Counted from the first letter of the stretch, positions 35,544 to 45,953 are shown. The stretch is DNA of 64,000 nt from a virus (IMGVR_UViG_3300042311_000577:58795-122794); one strand, 5' to 3'. Notes: generated by a model not told the origin, from the letters alone. A program made the numbers and translations.

Positions 35544-36565
35544 TAAGTATTCCAATATTTTTCACAAGCTTGGTTAAGATCCTTTAAAAGATCCTCATGT
35601 AAAGGATTTTTTAAGTGTTCTATAACATCAGATACATTTCTACCTAGTAAGCTATTTGACTTAGCATGGTAGATATATCCATCAGGCTTATTAATAATAT
35701 ACTTAAAAAAACTGGAATCACGTACAATTGATTTAATTTTTAGTGTTTCCATATCTAAATTAACTGCATCAATAAATGTTTTTGCTGCTCTTTCTTTGTT
35801 AGATTCAGCACCATCTCCTGAAATATATCTATCCATATTTTCATAGATAACATCCAATGGTGTTGATTTTCTATACTGTGTAGAGTTTGCATCAACTACT
35901 TTAGCAATGTAAAATAATTTAGTACTGTTTTTATCATATAATTTTTGTAATTCTGAGTAAGCTTTGTTTCTGATTTTTTTGTATTCAGTTCTTACCATTA
36001 CAGTTTCTTCTTCTTTATCTAAATAAAATTTAGGTGGAACAGCTTTAGATCTTGCATCATCATAACTTTTTGATATCATTGCAAATCCTCCTGCTTCAAT
36101 AGCATGAAGTTTAATTCTATCAAATGGTTTAAGAGGATCAAGATATACTGGTTCATTACCACATGACATTTCTATTTTATTCCAAAATTCTGAATTGTCA
36201 GGTTTAAGTAATTTTACTTTGTTCCAAAAATCTTTATCATCAACATCAATAATATTTGCAGCTAACTCTTTTTCTAATTCAGCAATTGAAGTTCTAATTT
36301 CTCTTATTCTTGCTTCTTTAAGTTCTGGATCTAAAAGTTTAATTTCAGGAGCAAATTCATTTAATCCTGTGATATATCTTATGACACCATTATTCTCTAA
36401 ACAAGCAAGTTGCTCATTATGAGTTACTCCGTCAAAAAGACTCATACCATATTCTTCTAACCCCATGTTAGTAGCTTGTTTGTCAAAGTAAGGTCTAACA
36501 GCAATTGATGTTTTTTTGATGCTGCCTACTCCTACTTCAACCATTGTAAAATCTGTTGTTTCCAT
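35543..36565 (-). CDS. Head-associated protein following the major capsid gene
   Basis: 340 residues, mixed helix and β, with no recognised motif. It begins METTDFTMVEVGVGSIKKTS and has charged helices at about 90-125. It follows the capsid gene and its terminator. The leader carries two copies of AACCAACAAA before the ATG, the clearest example of the recurrent leader motif and possibly a sign of strong translation. Location implies a head completion or decoration protein. Function is not established. Confidence 0.6.
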   Translation of the reverse strand: METTDFTMVEVGVGSIKKTSIAVRPYFDKQATNMGLEEYGMSLFDGVTHNEQLACLENNGVIRYITGLNEFAPEIKLLDPELKEARIREIRTSIAELEKELAANIIDVDDKDFWNKVKLLKPDNSEFWNKIEMSCGNEPVYLDPLKPFDRIKLHAIEAGGFAMISKSYDDARSKAVPPKFYLDKEEETVMVRTEYKKIRNKAYSELQKLYDKNSTKLFYIAKVVDANSTQYRKSTPLDVIYENMDRYISGDGAESNKERAAKTFIDAVNLDMETLKIKSIVRDSSFFKYIINKPDGYIYHAKSNSLLGRNVSDVIEHLKNPLHEDLLKDLNQACEKYWNT

Positions 36566-36590
36566 TTTGTTGGTTTTTATTTGTTGGTTA
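36566..36590 (-). promoter_or_regulatory. Duplicated AACCAACAAA translation-leader motif
   Basis: The minus strand reads AACCAACAAAT then AAAACCAACAAA directly before an ATG. The AACCAACA core is found at the same place before at least five other genes, where a ribosome-binding site would be expected but no Shine-Dalgarno is present. Confidence 0.4.
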
Positions 36591-36603
36591 TTAAATCTTA
36601 AGT

Positions 36604-36637
36604 AAAAAGGGAGGAGTTACCCCCTCCCTGTTTTTTT
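36604..36637 (-). terminator. Terminator after major capsid gene
   Basis: Stem CAGGGAGG/CCTCCCT with a loop of about 8 bases, 20 bases beyond the capsid stop, followed on the minus strand by TTTTTAC. The T-run on the other strand makes it potentially bidirectional. A terminator here would boost capsid dosage over downstream genes. Confidence 0.8.
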
Positions 36638-36649
36638 ATATAGAGTAGA

Positions 36650-38269
36650 TTAGAATGATCCTCCTGTAACAGGGTTTCTCATAACAATCTTAAGGACTTT
36701 AGTTGGATCCTTAACCCAGATAGCTGGCATGGTTTGAGACATCATAACTCGGTACCCATTGAATTGTCCAGAAGACTGGAATCCTTGTGTACGTCCCATG
36801 TAGTCCATAGTACCATTTTGATACCACCATTTCAATTGATTATCCCAAGACAATTTCAACAAGAAGATGTTGTCATTTGTATTGTCAGTGATATCAAAGA
36901 TAATGAATGAGTAAGAAGATAATGGGAAACCATCAATGATTGGGTTCTCAATATCATTTGTATGGATGTTGTCAAATGCAGGGTTCAATACAAACTTAAC
37001 ATTTGCCAAGAAAGGAATTACATATGAAGTGTAAGCAAATCCAAAGTTCAAGTCCATACCTTTACCAGTGATTGCACCAATATCAGCAGCCTGAATCAAT
37101 AGACCAGAAGCAACAGCTTCTCTTTTGATAGCTTCATTTACCATTCTCATTCCACCCATACCAGTTTGAACTACTAGAGATCTTTTTGGATCTGGACCTT
37201 GGAATTCAACTTTACCATTGAAGAAGTTGTAGATCTCTCCACGGAATAAATCCAATGTAAAGTTATTTTTGTTGTATACTCTTTTGAATGAGTTATCCAA
37301 CTGTCTCCAAAGACCCACAGATAATCTAATATCATCTGGACCATCTTGACGTACTCTACCTCCTTGTCCCCACATTAAGTAAGTCTCAATGTCAGTTGCA
37401 ATTTTAGAAAGGTGAGCTGCTTCCATTTGAGTTAAGAAAGTTCTTGATAAATCACCATTATCAAATGCTCTTTTAACTTTGTCTTTACCCATTACCTTAA
37501 TCATATCTTCTAATGAAGCTACAGAAGGATCTTGAATAGACTTGTCAAATGTTCTCCAGATCTCAGTTACAGGAACTGTACCATCTGCATTCATTCCACC
37601 TTTAATCATCAAGTCAGCACGAGATGAGATAGAATAGTGAACATGAGCTTCAGCACCACCAACAAAGTTATAGAACTCACGGAATGAAGTTCTTGTTGTG
37701 ATGTCAGAAAATCTTTCACCATATTCTCCTCTAGCAGAACCTTTACGGAAAACTTTAGTACCATTAGTTAAGTACTTGTTATCCAAATATTTGAAGTTAT
37801 CATTGTTTACCAATTGAACTGTGTAAACATAACCATCACCTAATGGAAGAATATCTTCATCTGTGATGTACATCTCAACTCCGTTATATTTGTCATAAGT
37901 GATGATATCACCATGTCCAAATTCACGTCTGTTAAGTTTAATTCTAAATGTAGAACCATCAGTACCTTTGAATGCAATGTTTGGTTCAATGTCTTCAACA
38001 ATGTAAGGAAGATCAATAGAGACAGGAGTCTGCCATCTATACTCTCCACGAGCATTATCTACTTGAATTACATTTTTGCCACCAAAGCTTGACATTTGGT
38101 AAAGAGGCATTTCTACTTTTTGAGCCATAGCCCAAAGGTCTACTGGACCTAAATCCATAGGCTCAGCATCCTTCAGCATGTTCACCAAGTGGTAAGAATC
38201 CACATGAGAACTTGCTTGATAAGCGGTATCCCGGAGGAATATCCCATTGTTTAAAACTGGAGTTGCCAT
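36650..38269 (-). CDS. Major capsid protein
   Basis: 539 residues, well-ordered composition without low complexity, starting MATPVLNNGIFLRDTAYQAS. The layout (N-terminal arm, long helix around 260-300, β-rich core, C-terminal β segment NPVTGGSF) and length suit an HK97-fold capsid of a crAss-like phage. It sits immediately after a scaffold-like gene and portal, ends at a strong terminator, and its codon use is less AT-extreme than its neighbours, as expected for a very highly expressed gene. No other gene in the window is as good a capsid candidate. Confidence 0.8.
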   Translation of the reverse strand: MATPVLNNGIFLRDTAYQASSHVDSYHLVNMLKDAEPMDLGPVDLWAMAQKVEMPLYQMSSFGGKNVIQVDNARGEYRWQTPVSIDLPYIVEDIEPNIAFKGTDGSTFRIKLNRREFGHGDIITYDKYNGVEMYITDEDILPLGDGYVYTVQLVNNDNFKYLDNKYLTNGTKVFRKGSARGEYGERFSDITTRTSFREFYNFVGGAEAHVHYSISSRADLMIKGGMNADGTVPVTEIWRTFDKSIQDPSVASLEDMIKVMGKDKVKRAFDNGDLSRTFLTQMEAAHLSKIATDIETYLMWGQGGRVRQDGPDDIRLSVGLWRQLDNSFKRVYNKNNFTLDLFRGEIYNFFNGKVEFQGPDPKRSLVVQTGMGGMRMVNEAIKREAVASGLLIQAADIGAITGKGMDLNFGFAYTSYVIPFLANVKFVLNPAFDNIHTNDIENPIIDGFPLSSYSFIIFDITDNTNDNIFLLKLSWDNQLKWWYQNGTMDYMGRTQGFQSSGQFNGYRVMMSQTMPAIWVKDPTKVLKIVMRNPVTGGSF

Positions 38270-38297
38270 TTTTTATTTGTTTTTAAATTGTTACTAA

Positions 38298-39557
38298 TTA
38301 AAACCGTTTAAACATATTGTTTTGACGGCTGATTGTTCTTGTTGCTTTAGAATAAGGCTTTGGCCTTTCTTCTTGTTCAACACCATTTGAAGAAGTATTT
38401 TTTCTACTTTCTTCAGTTTTTAATTGCCTTACTGTTTTTTCTACAGCTTGTCTACTACCTTGATCTTTGATTTTAGATCTGTATCCATCTGGATCAGAAA
38501 GTAACCAAAGAGCTTCAGCAATAAGATCATGTCTTGGCTCTACAAACTGATACTTCTCTAACAAGTGTCCAAGTAAGTTTGTAGGTCTACCTGAAATAGA
38601 AGGATAATTAGGTTGCACTAATCCAGAGTATAATGCACTTTGAACTTTTCTATCTAGTCTAACACCACCTAATTCACCAACTGAAAGTGTATTATAAACA
38701 TTATCTTGATAAGCTCTAGCTTGTTCAGCTTGTTGTTGTTTTTTATACTCTTGTTCTGCAAGTTGTCTATTCACTATACTCTCTTGCATTTTATCTAACT
38801 TTGGTTTAAACTGTTGAGCCTTTTGTTGTAGTCTACCTAGTTGGTTCCAGTCTTCAATTTCTTCTTCAATTTCTTCTGGAGTTCCAAAGTTAGTTGCGTA
38901 TAAATACTGTCTTGCTATTTCAGCTTGATCATACTCATTAGAGGGATCTAATTCTCTCATCTCTTCTACCTGTGCAAGAGTTCTAAATAGACCTTTAAGG
39001 TCTTGCCCTCCATCAGCTACATATTTTGCAGCATATTGTAGTTCTTCAGGAAGTGATTGGAAAAATTCTCTTGGAGTATTCTCTCTAATTCTTGCTTCTC
39101 TATCTTGGAAGTTAGCTTCAAATAACTCTCTGAAATCTTTAGTAGTATATTCTTCTAAAGGTTTCTCATCATCAAAAGGCATTAGAGTTCCTTCCTCAAT
39201 CATTTTACTTGCAAGTTCAGCAAGACCAGATTTATCAACCTTTGGTCTTCCTTTATTACCAGCTTCTTCTTCTTGAGAGATAAGTTCATTAAGTTCATTA
39301 ATGGTCTCTTCTACTTCAATCTTCTTTTCTGCAGCTTCCTGTTTTTCTTCAGCAGTTGTTGCAGGATTATCAAAGAACGTCATATCTGTTTTCTCCGCAG
39401 TAAAAACAGATTTTTTTTCTGGTTCTTTTTGATCATCTGGTAACATGATGTTTTCAGCACCAGGTACACCAAAAAGAGAATCAATATCTACATCTACTTG
39501 TTCTACCGTTGTAGAATCTTGCACCTGATCATCAGGTTTGTTGTTGGTTGTTTCCAT
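38298..39557 (-). CDS. Probable capsid scaffolding protein
   Basis: 419 residues, acidic and mostly helical. An N-terminal disordered acidic part (about 1-75) precedes long charged helices (about 75-110 and 245-290, the latter rich in Gln/Lys: QEYKKQQQAEQARAYQDN). The C-terminus is basic (RTISRQNNMFKRF), as in scaffolds whose C-terminus binds the capsid. It lies between portal and major capsid genes, the usual place of the scaffold. The start carries AACCAACAAC just before the ATG and a TTTTGTATATTA element farther upstream. No protease motif was seen, so whether it is cleaved is unknown. Confidence 0.65.
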   Translation of the reverse strand: METTNNKPDDQVQDSTTVEQVDVDIDSLFGVPGAENIMLPDDQKEPEKKSVFTAEKTDMTFFDNPATTAEEKQEAAEKKIEVEETINELNELISQEEEAGNKGRPKVDKSGLAELASKMIEEGTLMPFDDEKPLEEYTTKDFRELFEANFQDREARIRENTPREFFQSLPEELQYAAKYVADGGQDLKGLFRTLAQVEEMRELDPSNEYDQAEIARQYLYATNFGTPEEIEEEIEDWNQLGRLQQKAQQFKPKLDKMQESIVNRQLAEQEYKKQQQAEQARAYQDNVYNTLSVGELGGVRLDRKVQSALYSGLVQPNYPSISGRPTNLLGHLLEKYQFVEPRHDLIAEALWLLSDPDGYRSKIKDQGSRQAVEKTVRQLKTEESRKNTSSNGVEQEERPKPYSKATRTISRQNNMFKRF

Positions 39558-39580
39558 GTTGTTGGTTTTATGTTATACTT

Positions 39581-39592
39581 TAATATACAAAA
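39581..39592 (-). promoter_or_regulatory. TTTTGTATATTA element upstream of scaffold gene
   Basis: Minus-strand copy of the recurrent element, in the 90-base gap between portal and scaffold genes, 23 bases before the ATG. It could give the scaffold and capsid their own transcript. Confidence 0.45.
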
Positions 39593-39647
39593 TAAACTTG
39601 GAAAATTTAAAAGCTAAAAAAAAATTTTTTGCACTATATAGCTAAAC

Positions 39648-42398
39648 CTATTTTTTCTTTTTATCAGAAGATTTAGAATCATACTTATTTTTATTAACTC
39701 TTGCTATTTCTAACTGTTTATTTGCAATATCTTGTTGTGCTTGTAATTTTTGTTGTTCAATACTCATTTTTTGTGAATGCATTACCATATTGTCACTTTG
39801 CTTTTGTCTCTGGATATTAGTTTGATCTCTATACTGTTCAGTTTCTCTAATTTCTTTCATAGCATCTTTAAAGTCAGATTCTTGATTTTGATTAACATCA
39901 GCCATAGATCCATATCCAGCAGCTCTAATTTCAGCTACAGTAATATCTTTCTGAATCATCTTATCATCTCTAGCAGCAGCTGCATCAATTTCCATTTGTT
40001 TTTGTTTCTCTTGAGAAGCCAACTGTTCTTGTTGCATTTGCTGTTGCTGTTGCATTTCTTGTTGTTTCTGATCTTGTAATCTTTTCTCAGACATTTTAAG
40101 AACTGTATTAAGTTCAGAAATTGATTCTGATTGTACAATTTTACCAAGATCATAAACAGAGGCACCTGTAGTATTATTCTGCATAGCCATTTGTTTAAGT
40201 TGTTCAAGAACAGCTCTATGGTTTGCAGTTGTGCTACAGAATATATTTAAGTCTCTCATTAAAAGATCAGTGCCATCTACCTGGAATGTTACTTTTTCAT
40301 CAGCTTCAGTAATATATGTAAGTCTTGTTGATGGTTTAGTACTATGATAATACTGAGCTAAGTCTGTTCTCATTTGATGAACTCTTGGCATTAAGTAATC
40401 ACAGTGCTGCATGAAGTAAGTTTCTGTTTGTGCATATGAAGCTGCAGTAGCTTGTTCTACTCCGGTTGCAGTCATTTGAGCTATCTGCTGTCCCATTCTT
40501 TGGGGACTAACCCCTATTACTTCATAAGCTTGTTGCTTAAAGTGGTTAGCTAACTGTATCCTTGACATTAATCTCTCTGTCTGAGATAGATCTAGTTTTT
40601 GAAAATGTTGGAAGTTTAATGCATTCTCTGTATTTGTGATAGATGTATCTAGAGGAAGCATCTGGAAGTTCTTCATTGCTACATAAGCTTTAGCCAAATT
40701 ACCTTTACCCCAATCTTCTCCTAATGAGTGTCTTGGTAAAGTATTCTGGTCAAGCATGATGATAGTACCTAATTCATCTACTAAGATATCCGCTATTTGA
40801 TTATTAACTATGTTATAACCAATCTGGTATGGTTTCATTAAGTCAATAAGTGCAGTAGACTTAGTATTTCTATCTGAAAAAACAGATCCTTCTACTGGAA
40901 GTTTACAACCATATAAACTATTGTCACCTTTAAACTGAAATTTAACAGGTCCTATATTATGTCTATTCACTCCTATATAAATAGGTGTAAAACCACCCGG
41001 ATTATTCATACCCCAGAATGAAGGAATATTAGGTCCAATTTTAATTCCACCCCAGGTTTCATTAATCCAAATCCAATCTATATGTTCTCCATAAATTAGA
41101 TTATCTCTACTCTTGTTTTTAAAGAGTCTAGTATCATATATTGGTTTATCTGTAACTGCATAATCTTCACTAATAATTTCAGTTAACACTTCACCTGTTT
41201 CTGTTACTTTAGTTAGATGACCTACTTTTTTCTGTGACTTCCAATAAGCTTGAGTTACTCTAAGTAGATAAGCAGTACCCTGGTCATAATAGTCTTCTCC
41301 CTCAGACATTATTTGAGTAATAATATCAGAACCATCAAGAACATTACCCGCCATAAAAGATGTATACTGTCTATATGCAAGTGATGGCATATTAGTATTC
41401 CAGTCATGAGGTTTGGTACCATCATAGAAAGCACCATCATTTTGTAGACCTCCTATATTATAAACTGCAGATCTAATTGGATATATAGCTTCTAATGCGG
41501 CTAATTCATCTTCACTCATTAAATAACCAAATCTATCAATTACATCTGAAGGAGTAAACATTTCAGTTTTACCTACCCAGTTAGCTTGGGATACATATCT
41601 TATATCTGGTGACTTATGATAAAATGTAAGAACCGGATTCCAAAGTTCTACTTCATAATCATCTTCCATCATTCTAAAATGCCAGAACTCTCTATCAGTA
41701 ATAAGCATATCTCTAAATGCTCTTTCCTCAAGTTCATCCATTTTAAATCTTTCAACATCAACTTTATGTTGATGACTAGCCCATTGTTCAATTATTGATC
41801 TATAGTCTTTTTGAAAAAACTTTTCAATCTCAGGTAATGATTTAACTTTATCAGGAGCAATTTGTTCTTGTGCTTCTGGTGAATTTGGATCTAAACCTTG
41901 TTGAATTAATGCGGATATAATTTTTGTTTGTGCATCTGACATTAATGTTTCTTCAATCATTGCTCTTTTTTGTTCAAGCATTTCATTATAAGAAATATCA
42001 TCAACAGCTCTATAACTTAATTTAGTTGATCTTTTAGCAAATTCAGCTACTAGAACATTAATAACATTTGGAATGATTGGATAAAACTTTAATTCTAAGG
42101 CAGAAGAATCTTCTTTAGTAAGAAGTTCAATTATATCTCTATACTCATTATCTTCTTCAACTATATAATCTGTTCTATCAATTATACCTTTAGCCAGTTT
42201 ATAATTTTTCATTAGTCTTCTAGCATTTCTACGGATTTGTTTTAATCCTTGCCATTCTAACCAATCAAGATTCCAAGCTGCCCATTGATCATCCTTATCT
42301 TTTTTAGGTATGAACTGTAGAGGCTGTGTCACACTACCTAGACGGTTATGATCTACTTTGGCCCCTTTTTTTATTTGCATTGCATTATATACCTGCAT
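39648..42398 (-). CDS. Portal protein
   Basis: 916 residues, placed between TerL and scaffold. The N-terminal two thirds are the conserved body with Trp/Tyr-rich blocks. The region at about 600-680 (LMSRIQLANHFKQQAYEVIG, then SPQRMGQQIAQMTATGVEQA) resembles the crown/stem part of large portal proteins. The last 150 residues are Gln-rich coiled coil (DQKQQEMQQQQQMQQEQLAS and after), which would form the portal barrel projecting into the head. The length is within the range of crAss-like portals. It lies 5 bases after the TerL stop, so the pair is co-transcribed. It anchors packaging and the tail. Confidence 0.8.
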   Translation of the reverse strand: MQVYNAMQIKKGAKVDHNRLGSVTQPLQFIPKKDKDDQWAAWNLDWLEWQGLKQIRRNARRLMKNYKLAKGIIDRTDYIVEEDNEYRDIIELLTKEDSSALELKFYPIIPNVINVLVAEFAKRSTKLSYRAVDDISYNEMLEQKRAMIEETLMSDAQTKIISALIQQGLDPNSPEAQEQIAPDKVKSLPEIEKFFQKDYRSIIEQWASHQHKVDVERFKMDELEERAFRDMLITDREFWHFRMMEDDYEVELWNPVLTFYHKSPDIRYVSQANWVGKTEMFTPSDVIDRFGYLMSEDELAALEAIYPIRSAVYNIGGLQNDGAFYDGTKPHDWNTNMPSLAYRQYTSFMAGNVLDGSDIITQIMSEGEDYYDQGTAYLLRVTQAYWKSQKKVGHLTKVTETGEVLTEIISEDYAVTDKPIYDTRLFKNKSRDNLIYGEHIDWIWINETWGGIKIGPNIPSFWGMNNPGGFTPIYIGVNRHNIGPVKFQFKGDNSLYGCKLPVEGSVFSDRNTKSTALIDLMKPYQIGYNIVNNQIADILVDELGTIIMLDQNTLPRHSLGEDWGKGNLAKAYVAMKNFQMLPLDTSITNTENALNFQHFQKLDLSQTERLMSRIQLANHFKQQAYEVIGVSPQRMGQQIAQMTATGVEQATAASYAQTETYFMQHCDYLMPRVHQMRTDLAQYYHSTKPSTRLTYITEADEKVTFQVDGTDLLMRDLNIFCSTTANHRAVLEQLKQMAMQNNTTGASVYDLGKIVQSESISELNTVLKMSEKRLQDQKQQEMQQQQQMQQEQLASQEKQKQMEIDAAAARDDKMIQKDITVAEIRAAGYGSMADVNQNQESDFKDAMKEIRETEQYRDQTNIQRQKQSDNMVMHSQKMSIEQQKLQAQQDIANKQLEIARVNKNKYDSKSSDKKKK

Positions 42399-42403
42399 AA
42401 CTT

Positions 42404-44608
42404 TTATTTAATATTTTTGAAAGGTGATCTTTTAAAATTTTGATTATTAAAAGATGCACCCTTACCCATGTTACGGAAAAGACTCTTATTTAATTTAAAC
42501 AAATTTTCTGACTTTTGCAAGTTTTTAGCTACATCATCTAATATTGTTCTTTTATTATAACCTCTATTAGACTGTTGAATTTTCATAAAAGCTACAAGTG
42601 CAGCAAAAGAAACTAATCTATCCACATTGACTCCTGGTGAATATTCTCTCATTTCTTTGATCAACATTGGATCTGGAATTCTTTCTATACCATATGTTGT
42701 TCTTACAACTGTACCATCTGTTTTTAACTCTTGATCTAATTCTTCTTTAGTAAACTCTATAGCATAACTAAGAAGATGTGCTTTAAATAGTGTACCTGTA
42801 TTTTTCCAACCATATTCCTGAAATACATTAGCATTAGATCCAAGATCTTTTAAGAACATGATTTGACTTTTGGGTACTAAATATTTTTGTTTTCTTCTTT
42901 GGATCATATATTGGATAAACAAAGAAATATTATTTTCTACTAGTGTCCATGCATTATAAATTTCAATAAGGAACTCTAGTTGTTTATGTGTTTGATTTAT
43001 ATCATCATATCTACCACACCAAGCAGCTACTATTTTACCTTGCTCTACATAGGTTTCTGTTTCTGTTCCTGTAACTTTAGTAACTTCAGTAGGTGCTTTC
43101 ATTATGTAGATAGAACATAGAGATTCTGAAGTTGTAGTTTTACCTTCACCTACCGGGTCAATAGAAGCATAATAATATCCAAATTCTGGATTATCTATTG
43201 GTCTTTCCCAAACAACAATACAACCGGTTTTATCTTCGGTTTTTTTGTTTATTGGAAATTCCATTATTGGTCTTTTATTACTTTTAATAAAACTTGGTTT
43301 TCCTTCAGCATCAGTGGATATATCTAAATATTCATAACCATACTCCTTATCTTCTATTCTTCTTTCTTGAGCAGTAAGAAGATGTGGAGGAAATACAGAT
43401 ACTGTTCTATGTGCAAATGCTTCTTTAATATTTCTTGGATGCTGTGATATTCTGAGCTGATACTCTTCTGGAGCTAACTCTTCTTTCCACTGTTTAAATT
43501 GTTTTTCTAATGCTTCTAATGCATCTTCTACAAGTGAATTACCATAATCATCTATATAGGGCGGCATAGACCATTGTTCAGGAATAAATAAACCTGATAA
43601 ACCTGTAGTACCTTTATCATCTATAAGATCAGTTTCCACTGCATAGATATCTTTAGCTGTAGGATTCATAATCATATCCTTAAGAGGAAGGCATTGTGAT
43701 AAATCACCTACAGATCCTGCAGCTATAAACATACCTGTTGTGATCATACCAGATCTCATGGCCGGGCGCATGTACTCATATGTCTGATCCATCTTAGGAG
43801 CAATTCCTGCCTCCTCATGAAAGAAGTATTTAACCGGACCCCCTACACCATTTGTTGGATCTTTCTCAAATGACATACCTTGTATTGTACCTTTGAGACC
43901 AACTTCTGTATTTCTATCTCCTCTTCTTACTTGGATCTTTTGTTGCCACATCATTACTTTGTCTGGTGACATAGGTCTATACCATGCTGTATGCTCATTT
44001 AAGAATGCAGCATATTCTTGTAAGAATTTCCAGGATCCTTTCTCATTAATATAATCTTTAAGACTAGCTCCCATCTTAAGAGTAACCCCGGCCTCAAACC
44101 ATTGCTGGTTTATAAACTTACCCATGTGATAGTAAGAAGAAGCTATCTGTCTTTTCTTTAGAATAGCTGCATGTTTATAATTTAGTTCAGACAGTAACTC
44201 ATAAAGAGCTAAGTGATACTGAGCATCTCTGATTTTAGCAAAACCAAATTTTTGTTCTTCCTTATCAAAGATAGGTAGGAAGTTTAACCACATATAGTAT
44301 TCTCTTGCAAGAAACCATGTATCATCACCATCTTTAACTATGATACCTTTGCGGCATTTAATCTTTTGCTCATCCCAATAATTTATAAAGTCTTTGGATT
44401 TAAAGGGAGCTGTACAATATACTCCATCTTTTTTAAATTTTTCTGACTCTGAAATAAATATTTTATTGGTTGTTTCATTAAAATTATATTTTCCAGGTTC
44501 TTTAAATAAATCTCTGATGAATACACTGAAGTCATCTCTGGATTTAAAACTTGTGGTTGTCCAGTTTCCGTTGTCATAGGTTGGTATGTCTTGATAAATT
44601 TCACTCAT
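42404..44608 (-). CDS. terL: Terminase large subunit
   Basis: 734 residues. The ATPase half has a K/R-rich Walker A-like segment (KKRQIASSYY, about 151-160) and Walker B with catalytic Glu in VKYFFHEEAG (about 259-268). The nuclease half has the RNase H-fold signatures YYASIDPVGEG (Asp about 484), an acidic ENN near 558 and VDRLVSFAALVAF (Asp about 663). Size and layout match TerL of crAss-like phages. It shares a one-base overlap with the preceding 171-residue gene, a small-terminase candidate, and is followed by the portal gene. It translocates and cuts DNA during packaging. Confidence 0.9.
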   Translation of the reverse strand: MSEIYQDIPTYDNGNWTTTSFKSRDDFSVFIRDLFKEPGKYNFNETTNKIFISESEKFKKDGVYCTAPFKSKDFINYWDEQKIKCRKGIIVKDGDDTWFLAREYYMWLNFLPIFDKEEQKFGFAKIRDAQYHLALYELLSELNYKHAAILKKRQIASSYYHMGKFINQQWFEAGVTLKMGASLKDYINEKGSWKFLQEYAAFLNEHTAWYRPMSPDKVMMWQQKIQVRRGDRNTEVGLKGTIQGMSFEKDPTNGVGGPVKYFFHEEAGIAPKMDQTYEYMRPAMRSGMITTGMFIAAGSVGDLSQCLPLKDMIMNPTAKDIYAVETDLIDDKGTTGLSGLFIPEQWSMPPYIDDYGNSLVEDALEALEKQFKQWKEELAPEEYQLRISQHPRNIKEAFAHRTVSVFPPHLLTAQERRIEDKEYGYEYLDISTDAEGKPSFIKSNKRPIMEFPINKKTEDKTGCIVVWERPIDNPEFGYYYASIDPVGEGKTTTSESLCSIYIMKAPTEVTKVTGTETETYVEQGKIVAAWCGRYDDINQTHKQLEFLIEIYNAWTLVENNISLFIQYMIQRRKQKYLVPKSQIMFLKDLGSNANVFQEYGWKNTGTLFKAHLLSYAIEFTKEELDQELKTDGTVVRTTYGIERIPDPMLIKEMREYSPGVNVDRLVSFAALVAFMKIQQSNRGYNKRTILDDVAKNLQKSENLFKLNKSLFRNMGKGASFNNQNFKRSPFKNIK

Positions 44609-45123
44609 TACATGTCATATGCTAATCCTTGGCCACCTCTTACTCTACTTGATTGTTCTTCTTGAAGATCCTTATAAGCACCTTTAAATGATTGTCTTAT
44701 TGCCTCATAGTTTTTAGCTGCAGCAATAAGTGAATTAAAGTTACCATCCCTACCATGGGTAATTGGTGTATGCTCCATGTATCTTCCTAATCTATCTAAC
44801 ATGGAAGCAATACCTTTATATGCTCTTGATGTAGGAGTTTCATACATTCTTTGACAAAACTGTAAGGCTATAAAAATTGTTTCATCCTCGGTAGAAAAAT
44901 CTGCATCAATCTGTTCTAGTATTATATGTTCTTTGTCTACATCCGGTGTAAAGAAAAAAGGATTAAGGTCCGGATTAGGACATGCCATGTAAAATAAATA
45001 AAGATAAATCTTTAAATAATCTTCTGGATATTCATCCATAACATCTTTCAAAGCTTTTAATGTATAACAATGTTCAGTAGGTATTACTACTCCATTCTGA
45101 ACATCAAATAGTTTTGTAAACAT
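44608..45123 (-). CDS. Helical protein upstream of TerL (small terminase candidate)
   Basis: 171 residues, mostly helical, beginning MFTKLFDVQNGVVIPTEHCY. It is directly upstream of and overlapping TerL, the usual position of the small subunit. However, no helix-turn-helix is clearly recognisable. The C-terminus (LQEEQSSRVRGGQGLAYDM) is flexible. It could be the DNA-recognition subunit or another packaging factor; the call rests on position. Confidence 0.45.
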   Translation of the reverse strand: MFTKLFDVQNGVVIPTEHCYTLKALKDVMDEYPEDYLKIYLYLFYMACPNPDLNPFFFTPDVDKEHIILEQIDADFSTEDETIFIALQFCQRMYETPTSRAYKGIASMLDRLGRYMEHTPITHGRDGNFNSLIAAAKNYEAIRQSFKGAYKDLQEEQSSRVRGGQGLAYDM

Positions 45124-45953
45124 TATTTCTTTTTAATTTTAGATTTGTTATCATAAAGATAATGAATTATTGCTTGTACTTCATCTATTAAATATGGTAT
45201 TGCAATTGGTATGACTTCTTTTACAACAGGTTCCCCATTTTCATCTAACTTGGTTATTGGATAGCCCCAGTTATCTTCTCTTTCTACTTCAAAGATTATA
45301 TGATGAATAAATATTTTTCCCGGTTTTAGTTTAGGATTATGCTTCAATATAATATACATATAAACACTCAATTGTAAAGCATAATGATAAAAATTACAAT
45401 CTTCAAGATTATCTACTGGTGGTAACATCATTTCTGATTTACCTTCCCAATCTACATATGATTCTGTATCAATTTTTTTATTAGTCTTGTAGTCAATGAT
45501 ATTTACTTTACCATTGACTACTTCAACTAAATCTGATTGTCCACAGATACCTGTTGATCTGAGATAAACCATATGTTCTGGATACACGCCTGGTTCTAGT
45601 TTTTGTGATGGTGCAATTTTGTCACCTTCTTTAAGTTCAGTTGGTTTAAATACAGGTACTGTAACACCTTCTCTTTCCATTGATGCTAAAGAACAGATAT
45701 CATCTTCTCTTTGGTTATGATACCATGTCCCTAGTGTAGTAGATCTGTCAGCTTCATTTGTCCAGATTTGTTGGATAATTACTGGATCAATACCATACCA
45801 TTTTGATCTTTTACTTTTACTAACTCTTTCAGCAACTTTCTTTGCATCAAAAGGTTTCTTAAAATGTGAAACAAGTGTGGTTACACTTATCCAATCAATA
45901 GCTTCTCCATCAATACTGGTATAACTATGATTATCTGCATTAAATTTTATCAT
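45123..45953 (-). CDS. PD-(D/E)XK nuclease (RecB/Cas4-like)
   Basis: 276 residues. The motif series of the RecB-like PD-(D/E)XK superfamily is visible: GTWYHN (about 75-80), an acidic PEHMVY (about 125-130), GQSDLVE with Asp141, IIDYKTNK with Asp154 and Lys156, and QLSVYMY (about 194-200). No Cys cluster is present, so it is not a Cas4 iron-sulfur type. Such a nuclease is a conserved neighbour of TerL in crAss-like phages. Role may be DNA processing before packaging or recombination. One-base overlap with the next gene. Confidence 0.8.
   Translation of the reverse strand: MIKFNADNHSYTSIDGEAIDWISVTTLVSHFKKPFDAKKVAERVSKSKRSKWYGIDPVIIQQIWTNEADRSTTLGTWYHNQREDDICSLASMEREGVTVPVFKPTELKEGDKIAPSQKLEPGVYPEHMVYLRSTGICGQSDLVEVVNGKVNIIDYKTNKKIDTESYVDWEGKSEMMLPPVDNLEDCNFYHYALQLSVYMYIILKHNPKLKPGKIFIHHIIFEVEREDNWGYPITKLDENGEPVVKEVIPIAIPYLIDEVQAIIHYLYDNKSKIKKK

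Noticed and set aside
39648-44608. Stop-codon reassignment as in some crAss-like phages
   Set aside because: Genes here end at TAA, TAG and TGA with tight start/stop overlaps, and long frames are intact under the standard code. The portal gene itself ends in TAG.
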